Below are positions 36,029 through 42,525 of a stretch of 64,000 bases of DNA, in pieces. Each line of letters opens with the position of its first letter. Position 1 is the stretch's first letter. The translations under genes and the position numbers were made by a program. Below the pieces are notes generated by a model, which made no database searches, was not told where the DNA came from, and saw nothing but the letters and a program-made list of their open reading frames with translations. Source of the stretch: Multivorans sp965116445 (lineage in GTDB: Bacteria; Acidobacteriota; Thermoanaerobaculia; Multivoradales; Multivoraceae); assembly GCA_965116445.1 (NCBI GenBank), contig OZ220688.1, positions 992,001 to 1,056,000 of the forward strand, written 5' to 3'.

Positions 36029-38269
36029 TCAGGGAAGACGGGGAGGCGTGCGGCCGCTACCGCTGGACGGTGGCGGCGACGAAGCCCTCGGCGCGGAAGA
36101 GCTGGACGGTGGCGAGTAGCTGCGCGCCGGCGGCGAGGACGACCGCGGCGAGGCGGTTCGAGGTGTCGACCGTGTCCGTGGGGCCGGCGTGGACCGCGGC
36201 CTTGAGGTCCGCGGCGTTGTGGCCCTGGTGCGGGTCGGCGGGGTCGACGGCCTTGAGGTTCGCGGCGTTGTGGCCCTGGTGCGGGTCGGCGGGGTCGCCG
36301 GCCTTGAGGTTCGCGGCGTTGTGGCCTTGGTGCGGGGAGTTGTGGCCGGCCGGTGTGTGTTGACCCGCTCCGGTCGCCCGGACCGGGGAGCTGCCGTTCG
36401 GGGTTGACCCGGAGCCGCGTCGCGTCCGCGAATCGCGTCGAGCACGCGCCGTCCTGGCGTCGGCCTCCGACTGCGATCGAGCGTTCCTCCGCTGGAACGT
36501 GGCGTGACCACGCGGGTCGGCGCCTCGGCGCCGGCCTGTCCCGGTTCGTTCGCTTCGACTGCCGCTGTCGGCGTGGGCGCCGCCTTGACGCCTCCGCTGC
36601 TGACGCTCGCGGGTTTGGGGGTGTCCGCTCGTCGGACCCGGGTTACGGCGTCGGAGGGTTCCGCCGCGTCGGTGGGAACCGAACCGGTCCGCCGCAGTTG
36701 GGGCGTGCTTCCGGCCGGGCCGCTGCCCGCGGGCCGAAGCTGGCCGGGGGCGGTACGCCGAACCGCGACGCCTGAAACGGAGCTTCCCCCGGCACCCGTC
36801 ACCCGTGCGGTGGGAGTTGCCCTGACGCCTCCGGCGGTGACGCCGACGAGGCCCTGGCTACCGCTACCGGAGGGGCCGCCGGTCACGGTGACGGACCGCG
36901 ATTGGGTGTCGTCCCGTACGAGCCTCCTCTGGAGAGACTCGGTCAGGTCTGCCCTGCGGGCGACGAAGTCGGTCACGTCGGGGAGTTCGCTTTCGGACAG
37001 GCGAGGGTGCTTCGAGAGGAGCACCTGCCGGGCGGCGTCGGGGTTCCGCCAGTTTCGGTAGTCGATTCCGTTCGTGTCCGTCGTGATGATGCCGCGGGAG
37101 AGCTTCGGATTCCGGCGGCGCAGGGAGCGGCCGTAGGTGTAGCCGCGGCCGTAGCCCAGGTATCCGGAGGGACAGAAGATCCAGGTGTTGAAGGGATCCC
37201 AGAAGCCCCCGGCCCATCCGTACAGACCGTGGCGGAGACCGAAGCCCAGCCCGCCGTAGTAGCGCTGGTAGTAGCCCCGGGGGATCCAGCCGACATAGGA
37301 CGGCCCCCAGTACCAGTACACGTGGCTGGGGGAGTAGATCGCGCTCGGGAACCAGAGCCAGCCATGGCCGGGGTACAGGTTCCAGCTGCCGTAGTGGTAG
37401 GTGAGCGGGCCCCAGGGATCCCGGGCGACCCAGTAAAGTCCGGCCGGCGTATGCGTCCAGCGGCCCCGGCTGTAGGGCTGCCAGTCGTCTTCGACCTCGG
37501 GCTTCCAGGCTTGGCGATCCTCGATTTCGACCCAGTTGCCGTGGCTGGCCAGCGCGGAGCCGTAGCCGTTGGCATCGACCGCCGCATAGGCCGCGAGGCT
37601 GGCTCGGTGCCCATCCGTCCACTCATCCAGGGCCGCGGCGGCGGCGCCGGCTCCGTTCTGGAGCTCGATCCAGGGGTCGTCGAGTCCCTGCACCCGGAGC
37701 GCTTCGCCACCGCGGACGATCACCGAACCCCGCTGCGTGACGACCTCGGCGAAGCCTTCCACGACCGCGACTTCGGTCCAGGCGTCGCCGTCGCTTTCGA
37801 CCTGGTAGCGGCCCTGCTGCTTGGCGTAGATCCTGGCATTCGTCGTGTCGACGGCGGGCAGCTCGGAATCCACGAGATGGTCCGCGACTTCCAGGCTCAG
37901 GCGTCCGCGGTGCAGAACGTAGAGGGAGTCCACGTCGTCGGCATCCGGAGAGCCGGCGATCTGGGTGAAGGTGACTTCGCTGTCATGATCGAGGGCCAGG
38001 ATCGAGCGGTCGGACATCAGCACGGCCAAGCGGCCGTAGGGTCGCGTCCAGATCCGGTCCCCGCGCAGGATCGGGAGATGGATCTCCAATCCGCTCTGCG
38101 CACCCGAGCGGGCAGCGAACAGGGTCGCCTCGCCGTCCAGAGCGCCGACGAAGCTGTAGACGCCCTTGAGTTCTGCCTGTTCCTGCTGCACCGGCTGCTG
38201 GGCCTGCGCCGCAACGGCGGCGCCGGCCGCGACAACGACCAACAGGACTTGCGGGAAGGTGGATCTCAT
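36029..38269 (-). CDS. FecR-like/DUF6600 exported protein with a proline-rich tail
   Basis: This 746-residue exported protein has a clear signal peptide (VLLVVVAAGAAVAAQAQ). Residues of roughly 35-210 resemble a FecR-type beta domain. Next comes a Trp/Tyr-rich DUF6600-like block (WVEIEDRQAWKPEVEDDW, GWLWFPSAIYSP, YVGWIPRGYYQRYYGG). The last 280 residues are disordered, rich in Ser, Thr, Pro and Arg, and include near-exact 17-residue repeats (TTPRTSRPxTPPTRTRA). The function is unknown; a surface or periplasmic structural role is a guess. It lies 176 bases upstream of the next minus-strand gene, separated by a palindromic repeat. Confidence 0.8.
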   Translation of the reverse strand: MRSTFPQVLLVVVAAGAAVAAQAQQPVQQEQAELKGVYSFVGALDGEATLFAARSGAQSGLEIHLPILRGDRIWTRPYGRLAVLMSDRSILALDHDSEVTFTQIAGSPDADDVDSLYVLHRGRLSLEVADHLVDSELPAVDTTNARIYAKQQGRYQVESDGDAWTEVAVVEGFAEVVTQRGSVIVRGGEALRVQGLDDPWIELQNGAGAAAAALDEWTDGHRASLAAYAAVDANGYGSALASHGNWVEIEDRQAWKPEVEDDWQPYSRGRWTHTPAGLYWVARDPWGPLTYHYGSWNLYPGHGWLWFPSAIYSPSHVYWYWGPSYVGWIPRGYYQRYYGGLGFGLRHGLYGWAGGFWDPFNTWIFCPSGYLGYGRGYTYGRSLRRRNPKLSRGIITTDTNGIDYRNWRNPDAARQVLLSKHPRLSESELPDVTDFVARRADLTESLQRRLVRDDTQSRSVTVTGGPSGSGSQGLVGVTAGGVRATPTARVTGAGGSSVSGVAVRRTAPGQLRPAGSGPAGSTPQLRRTGSVPTDAAEPSDAVTRVRRADTPKPASVSSGGVKAAPTPTAAVEANEPGQAGAEAPTRVVTPRSSGGTLDRSRRPTPGRRVLDAIRGRDAAPGQPRTAAPRSGRPERVNTHRPATTPRTKATTPRTSRPATPPTRTRATTPRTSRPSTPPTRTRATTPRTSRPRSTPAPRTRSTPRTASPRSSSPPARSYSPPSSSSAPRASSPPPSSGSGRTPPRLP
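36198..36336 (+). repeat. 51-bp tandem repeat inside the DUF6600 gene
   Basis: Units begin at 36198, 36249 and 36300. The second and third differ at only a few bases, and the third is partial. The length of 51 bases preserves the frame and encodes 17 residues per unit in the disordered tail. Confidence 0.85.
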
Positions 38270-38375
38270 CTTGTTTCCTCCAACCGGGTCGGAGTCTGCA
38301 CGCTACCACCGAAAAGGCGGCTGCCGGGCCCGGCCTGGCCCGACCTGGGTGCGGGTGTTGTACGGCAGAACTCAG

Positions 38376-38409
38376 CAATCCCCATGCCAGACCAATCCCC
38401 ATGCCAGAA
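38376..38409 (+). repeat. 17-bp tandem duplication
   Basis: CAATCCCCATGCCAGAC is followed directly by CAATCCCCATGCCAGAA. It lies in the 298-base divergent gap between the DUF6600 gene and def. Nothing else in that gap is clear. Confidence 0.7.
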
Positions 38410-38567
38410 GGCGGACTCCGTTCGTGGCTGGACTCTTGAGGGCAACTGCCGGGAATCGACCGTAGCGGGAACAGCACACAGGTGTCTACGTACGGGGACG
38501 GTGGCCGCTTGGGCTGCAGACCTTCCCGTATGATCCACGTCCGGCTTCCGCGCCGCGTAGGGATTGC

Positions 38568-39098
38568 ATGTCCGTTCTTCCGATCCGTCTCTACCCGGAC
38601 CCCGTGTTGCGGGTGCAGTGCGCATCGGTAGAGGAGTTCGGAGCGAATCTCACACGCCTGGTTGCGGACATGATCGAGACCATGCACGAAGCTCCTGGGG
38701 TCGGTTTGGCCGCTCCCCAGGTTGGCGTCGAGTTGCGGGTCGCGGTGGTCGACGCGACGGCCGGAATGGACCCTGAAGCGGTGCGGGTCCTGGTCAACCC
38801 TCGCGTCGTCGACTCGGCCGGCGTGGACACCGATACGGAAGGCTGCCTCTCCATTCCCGACTTCACCGAGAAGGTCACGCGCCCGGCGACCGTTCGCATC
38901 GCGGCCACTGACCTGGAGGGCTCAGCCTTCGAAATCGACGCAGAGGAACTCGAGGCGCGCGCGATCCAGCATGAACTGGATCATCTGGACGGCGTGCTGT
39001 TCGTCGATCGGCTGCGTGGACTACGGCGACAGCGGGCCAGGAGTTTTCTCCGCCGGCTTCGCGCGAACGGGCCGGTCAGCGCCGGCGAAGAGAGCTGA
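38568..39098 (+). CDS. def: Peptide deformylase
   Basis: Def removes the formyl group from nascent proteins. All three metal-site motifs are present: GVGLAAPQVG, EGCLSIPDF (Cys ligand) and QHELDHLDGVLF (two His ligands and the catalytic Glu). The 176-residue length is standard, with a basic C-terminal tail. It starts at the ATG at 38568. The stop codon overlaps a possible CTG start for the following lipoprotein gene. Confidence 0.96.
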   Translation: MSVLPIRLYPDPVLRVQCASVEEFGANLTRLVADMIETMHEAPGVGLAAPQVGVELRVAVVDATAGMDPEAVRVLVNPRVVDSAGVDTDTEGCLSIPDFTEKVTRPATVRIAATDLEGSAFEIDAEELEARAIQHELDHLDGVLFVDRLRGLRRQRARSFLRRLRANGPVSAGEES

Positions 39099-39637
39099 GC
39101 GCTTCAGGCACAGGTACGGCCCCGAGCCTTCCGGCACTGCGGGCGGCTCTCATCCTGGTGTTGGGACTCACGGCCTGCGACAGCGGTGGAGGCAGTCCGA
39201 CCGCGCCCTCCGCGCCGGCGCCACGTGGCGTCAACTTCCTGGCGACGCAGGTCGGGGACGGGTCGATCGGGATGCGTGGCAGGGCGCTGGGGACCACGCT
39301 CGAGGTCGAGATCGTTGCCGCCGGCGTGGAGGGTCTTTACGGTCTCAACTTCGAACTCCTGTTTCCCGCGAATCTGCTGCGCTACGAGGACGCGGGCGCC
39401 GGCGTGTTTCCCACGCTGCAGGTAAGTGAGGCCGGGGCGGGCCGTGTTCTCGTCGGCGCCACCCATTTCGGGGCGGTGGCCGGTCTGACCGGCGGCGGCA
39501 CGGTCGCCTTCGTCCGTTTCACCGCGGTGGCCAATGGCAGCGGGACCTTCGACTTCAGCGGCCAGGAGGCCTTCGACGGCTTCGGCGATCGGATCTCGCT
39601 GAACTGGGCGGGCGCAACGGTCAGCGTCGATCTCTGA
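39095..39637 (+). CDS. Cohesin-domain-like lipoprotein
   Basis: The mature part after LGLTAC is about 150 residues with a cohesin-like pattern: TTLEVEIVAAGVEGLYGLNFELLFPANLLRYEDA, then GGGTVAFVRFTAVANGSGTFDFS. Cohesin-type modules in other bacteria anchor or scaffold extracellular proteins. The lipobox LTAC and hydrophobic run (ALILVLGLTAC) indicate a lipoprotein. The first GTG (39158) falls inside that run and leaves too short a signal peptide. The frame is open upstream with no ATG, GTG or TTG. A CTG at 39095, preceded by AGAG and overlapping the def stop (CTGA), is the likely start. Confidence 0.65.
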   Translation: MSASGTGTAPSLPALRAALILVLGLTACDSGGGSPTAPSAPAPRGVNFLATQVGDGSIGMRGRALGTTLEVEIVAAGVEGLYGLNFELLFPANLLRYEDAGAGVFPTLQVSEAGAGRVLVGATHFGAVAGLTGGGTVAFVRFTAVANGSGTFDFSGQEAFDGFGDRISLNWAGATVSVDL

Positions 39638-39670
39638 GACCTTCCGCTCGGTGGTGACGGCCGCGATGGG

Positions 39671-39700
39671 TGGACCCGCCCCGGTCGCCGTTGCTACTGT
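39671..39700 (+). promoter_or_regulatory. Probable cysS promoter
   Basis: TGGACC, 18 bases of spacer, and TACTGT within an extended TGCTACTGT. The third palindromic repeat lies between it and cysS, in the predicted 5' leader. Confidence 0.35.
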
Positions 39701-39711
39701 CGCCGGTGCCA

Positions 39712-39739
39712 TCCGCGCGCCCGCCAGCGGGCGCCCCGG
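39712..39739. repeat. Palindromic repeat, divergent third copy
   Basis: TCCGCGCGCCCG-CCAG-CGGGCGCCCCGG aligns to the copies at 34391 and 35993, with substitutions in both arms and the loop. Confidence 0.5.
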
Positions 39740-39799
39740 GTGGGTCGCGTGGTGGCGCGAGTCGCGCCATCCGGGTTCAACGCGGCATGGAGTCGCCTG

Positions 39800-41233
39800 A
39801 TGGAAGCGGTGAAGTTCTACAACTCTCTCGGGCGACGGCTGGAGAAACTCGAGCCGCTCGAGCCTGGTCACGTCCGGCTCTATACCTGCGGCCCGACCGT
39901 CTACGACCGGGTTCACATCGGGAACCTGCGCACGTTCGTGTTCGAGGATGTGCTGCGGAGGACGCTCAGATTCTTCGGCTACCGGGTCACGCAGGCGATG
40001 AACCTCACCGACGTCGAGGACAAGATCATCGCCGCGGCGCTCGAGGCGGGCGTCGAGATCGGTGCGTTTACCGCGCCCCATGTCAGTTCCTTCTTCGAGG
40101 ACCTGGCCGCCCTCCGGATCGAGAGGGTGGAGCACTACCCTCGAGCCACCTGTCACATCGACGAGATGATCGCGATGGTCGAACAGCTACTGGAGGAAGG
40201 CTACGCCTACCGGGCCGATGACTCCGTCTTCTTCCGCATCGCCGCCGACGAGGACTACGGCAAGCTGTCGGGAATCGACCTCGATCAGGTGCGCCGCGGT
40301 GAGCGGGTGCAGAGCGACGAGTACGGCAAGGAGGATGCGCGCGACTTCGTCCTCTGGAAGGGGGCCAAGGAGGGCGAGCCGCAATGGGCGTCACCCTGGG
40401 GGCCCGGTCGTCCGGGGTGGCACATCGAGTGCTCCGCGATGAGCCAGAAGTACCTGGGGACAACCTTCGACATTCATTGCGGAGGGGTCGACAACCTGTT
40501 TCCGCATCACGAGAACGAGATCGCCCAGAGCGAGTCCGCGAACGGCAGCCCGTTGGCTCGGTACTGGCTCCACTCGGAGCACCTGACGGTCGACGGCGAC
40601 AAGATGTCCAAGTCCCTGGGCAACTGCTACACACTTGCCGATCTCGAGACGAGAGGATTGGCGGCCCGTTCGATCCGCTACCTCCTGATCTCGGTTCACT
40701 ACCGGCAGCAACTCGACTTCACGTTCGCCAAGGTGGCGGAGGCGGACAGGGCTCTCAAGCGGGTCGACGACATGCGCTTTCGACTCACCCATGAGAGGGA
40801 GCAGGCTAGCGACAAAGCGCCTCTCGAAGAGGTCGTGACGCGCTTCGAGGGAGCCTTCGCCGCCGCCCTGGCCGACGACCTGAACACTTCCGCCGCCCTC
40901 GGCGCGGTGTTCCGATTCGTCCATGACGTGAACGGCATCATCGACCGGGGTCTGCCGTCCGGCGCCCGGGAGCGGGTGGAGGGCTTGCTGCAGCGCGCCG
41001 ATCAGGTGCTGGCGGTGCTGGACGCGAGCGCCTGGAACGGAGATTCCGGGGCCGCGCCGGACGAGGAACTCGGCGGCCTGAGCGACGCGGAGATAGAGAG
41101 GTTGGTGGAGTCGAGAAGCGCGGCGAGAGCGGCGCGGGACTTCGCCGCCGCGGACCGCATCCGCGACGAGCTGGCGGCTGCCGGAGTGGTGGTCGAGGAC
41201 GCGCCGGGCGGCAGTCGCTGGAAGCGGTCCTGA
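39800..41233 (+). CDS. cysS: Cysteinyl-tRNA synthetase
   Basis: This class I synthetase charges tRNA-Cys, whose gene lies 700 bases downstream. Zinc ligands appear in LYTCGPTVYD, WHIECSAMS and HHENEIAQ. The HIGH motif reads HIGN, as is common in CysRS, and the KMSKS motif is exact. Near the C-terminus RAARDFAAADRIRDELAAAGVVVEDAPGG matches the family. It is 477 residues from the ATG at 39800, and the frame is open 20 codons earlier without conservation. Confidence 0.97.
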   Translation: MEAVKFYNSLGRRLEKLEPLEPGHVRLYTCGPTVYDRVHIGNLRTFVFEDVLRRTLRFFGYRVTQAMNLTDVEDKIIAAALEAGVEIGAFTAPHVSSFFEDLAALRIERVEHYPRATCHIDEMIAMVEQLLEEGYAYRADDSVFFRIAADEDYGKLSGIDLDQVRRGERVQSDEYGKEDARDFVLWKGAKEGEPQWASPWGPGRPGWHIECSAMSQKYLGTTFDIHCGGVDNLFPHHENEIAQSESANGSPLARYWLHSEHLTVDGDKMSKSLGNCYTLADLETRGLAARSIRYLLISVHYRQQLDFTFAKVAEADRALKRVDDMRFRLTHEREQASDKAPLEEVVTRFEGAFAAALADDLNTSAALGAVFRFVHDVNGIIDRGLPSGARERVEGLLQRADQVLAVLDASAWNGDSGAAPDEELGGLSDAEIERLVESRSAARAARDFAAADRIRDELAAAGVVVEDAPGGSRWKRS

Positions 41234-41244
41234 CCCGAGTCAGC

Positions 41245-41664
41245 GTGACAGGAGGGGGAGCGGAAGGCGAGCCGCGCCTGAGCGGGGCCGAGGCGGAGCA
41301 GGCCGCCGCCGATCTGCTCAGGAAGAGCGGACACCGGATCGTGGGCCGGAACGTCGACACCGTTGGCGGCGAACTGGACCTGATCACGATGGACGGGGAC
41401 ACGCTCTGCTTCGTCGAGGTCAAGGCCCGCTTCGACCCGCGTTTCGGCGGCGCGGCCGCGGCGGTCGACCGTCGCAAGCGGAGCCGTCTGGTCCGGGCGG
41501 CGGAGGCCTACCTCAGCGACCCCGATCGTACGCCGCTCCGGCTCGGTCCCTGCCGTTTCGATGTCGTGGCGGCGACCTGGCAGCCCGAGCTGGGGGAGTG
41601 GCGATTCACTCACTATCCCGATGCCTTCACCGTCGACGACGCGGGTAGACGAAGCTGGCTCTAG
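41245..41664 (+). CDS. YraN family (UPF0102) nuclease-like protein
   Basis: This 139-residue restriction-endonuclease-like protein has the UPF0102 pattern: a start rich in Ala/Glu (GAEAEQAAADLLRKSGHRIVGRNV), then GGELDLITMDGDTLCFVEVKAR with the putative Asp, Glu and Lys of the nuclease fold, and VDRRKRSRLVRAAEAYL. The activity in most bacteria is not established. It starts at GTG 41245, 11 bases after cysS. Its TAG stop is the first three bases of a tandem repeat. Confidence 0.88.
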   Translation: MTGGGAEGEPRLSGAEAEQAAADLLRKSGHRIVGRNVDTVGGELDLITMDGDTLCFVEVKARFDPRFGGAAAAVDRRKRSRLVRAAEAYLSDPDRTPLRLGPCRFDVVAATWQPELGEWRFTHYPDAFTVDDAGRRSWL

Positions 41665-41735
41665 TTCTGCCGGCCGGAGGCCGCTCTAGTCCTGCCGGCC
41701 GGAGGCCGCTCTAGTCCTGCCGGCCGGAGCCGCTC
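41662..41735 (+). repeat. 25-bp tandem repeat, three copies
   Basis: The unit TAGTCCTGCCGGCCGGAGG plus CCGCTC occurs three times, at 41662, 41687 and 41712. The first has one substitution and the last lacks one base. Each carries the palindrome CCGGCCGG. The yraN stop codon lies in the first unit. Confidence 0.85.
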
Positions 41736-41740
41736 GCGAG

Positions 41741-41770
41741 TTGACAGTGCCGGAGAGAGGGCCGTATTCT
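41741..41770 (+). promoter_or_regulatory. Promoter of the tRNA Gly-Cys-Leu cluster
   Basis: A perfect TTGACA (41741-41746), 18 bases of spacer, and TATTCT (41765-41770). The first tRNA starts 45 bases downstream. Confidence 0.7.
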
Positions 41771-41814
41771 CCGCGACTCAGGGCCTGCCGGTTGTCCGGC
41801 GGGTTCGCTCCGGC

Positions 41815-41889
41815 GCGGGAATAGCTCAGTGGTAGAGCACAACCTTGCCAAGGTTGGGGTCGCGGGTTCGAATCCCGTTTCCCGCTCCA
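41815..41889 (+). tRNA. tRNA-Gly (anticodon GCC)
   Basis: GCGGGAA pairs with TTCCCGC, and CCA is encoded. The anticodon stem CAACC/GGTTG closes the loop TTGCCAA, giving GCC. Confidence 0.96.
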
Positions 41890-41931
41890 TGCGAGCCGTG
41901 CCGCCTGAGAACCGGCACCGAAGTCCGCAAC

Positions 41932-42006
41932 GGCGACGTGGCCAAGTGGTAAGGCGAGGGTCTGCAAAACCCTTATTCGCCGGTTCGAATCCGGCCGTCG
42001 CCTCCA
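41932..42006 (+). tRNA. tRNA-Cys (anticodon GCA)
   Basis: GGCGACG pairs with CGTCGCC, and CCA is encoded. The loop CTGCAAA gives anticodon GCA. Confidence 0.96.
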
Positions 42007-42035
42007 GACTTCCTGTCTTGACCAAAGCGGTAGAC

Positions 42036-42120
42036 GCCGGAGTGGCGGAACGGCAGACGCAGGGGACTTAAAATCCCCCACCCCTCTGTGGGTTTGTGGG
42101 TTCGACTCCCACCTCCGGCA
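42036..42120 (+). tRNA. tRNA-Leu (anticodon TAA)
   Basis: GCCGGAG pairs with CTCCGGC. The anticodon stem GGGGA/TCCCC closes the loop CTTAAAA, giving TAA. A long variable arm (CACCCCTCTGTGGG) marks a class II tRNA. CCA is not encoded; the sequence continues ACGCC. A copy of its 3' half follows. Confidence 0.95.
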
Positions 42121-42129
42121 CGCCGCTGC

Positions 42130-42212
42130 AAGCCAGACGAGCGTCCCCTGCGGGGACTTGCAGAAACCCCGCACCCCTCTGTGGTTTGTGGGTTCAACTC
42201 TCACCTCCGGCA
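42130..42212 (+). pseudogene. Partial tRNA-Leu copy (3' half) with a novel 5' hairpin
   Basis: From 42172 the sequence repeats the variable arm, T arm and acceptor 3' strand of the neighbouring tRNA-Leu(TAA), plus 9 bases of flank (50 of 51 positions align, with two substitutions and one gap). The 5' half is absent. In its place is a hairpin, GTCCCC-TGC-GGGGAC (42143-42157), with outer pairs CTGCAA/TTGCAG. The period to the intact gene is 92-93 bases. The same arrangement occurs at the other tRNA-Leu gene. Confidence 0.75.
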
Positions 42213-42279
42213 CGCCGCTGCCGCTCTGGGGAGTCGCCCGTGCGGGTAGCTTGGGACACTGGTACTCTCCCGGTCCGAA

Positions 42280-42525
42280 ATGGATCGGACACTGGCCGAG
42301 TTGGCGGATGCGGGCGACGACCGGCAGGTCGAGATCGCGGGAGTGACCGGGGACGGCCCGGTCAGTTGGCGTCTGCGGGAGATCGGTTTCTGCCGGGGAG
42401 CGGCGGTGAGGTTCGTTCGCCGGGCGCCGCTGGGCGACCCGGCGATGTACGAACTCCACGGAGCCACCCTCAGCCTGCGCCGCAGCGAGGCGAGTCGGAT
42501 CCGCGTCCGGTCGGGCGCCTCATGA
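42280..42525 (+). CDS. feoA: Ferrous iron transport protein A
   Basis: FeoA is a small SH3-like cytoplasmic partner of FeoB. The 81-residue protein shows the family pattern VSWRLREIGFCRGAAVRFVRRAPLGDPAMYELHGATLSLRRSEA. It begins at the ATG at 42280 and overlaps feoB by four bases, so translation is coupled. Confidence 0.92.
   Translation: MDRTLAELADAGDDRQVEIAGVTGDGPVSWRLREIGFCRGAAVRFVRRAPLGDPAMYELHGATLSLRRSEASRIRVRSGAS

Noticed and set aside
36198..36336. Regularly spaced 51-bp repeats as a CRISPR array
   Set aside because: They are contiguous, without spacers, multiples of three, and lie inside a coding sequence.
41829..42071. Small protein gene over the tRNA cluster
   Set aside because: The frame consists of tRNA-Gly and tRNA-Cys sequence read as codons.
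42130..42212. A second functional tRNA-Leu
   Set aside because: There is no 5' acceptor strand or D arm, the anticodon loop is altered (GGGGACTTGCAGAAACCCC), and the T stem has mismatches.
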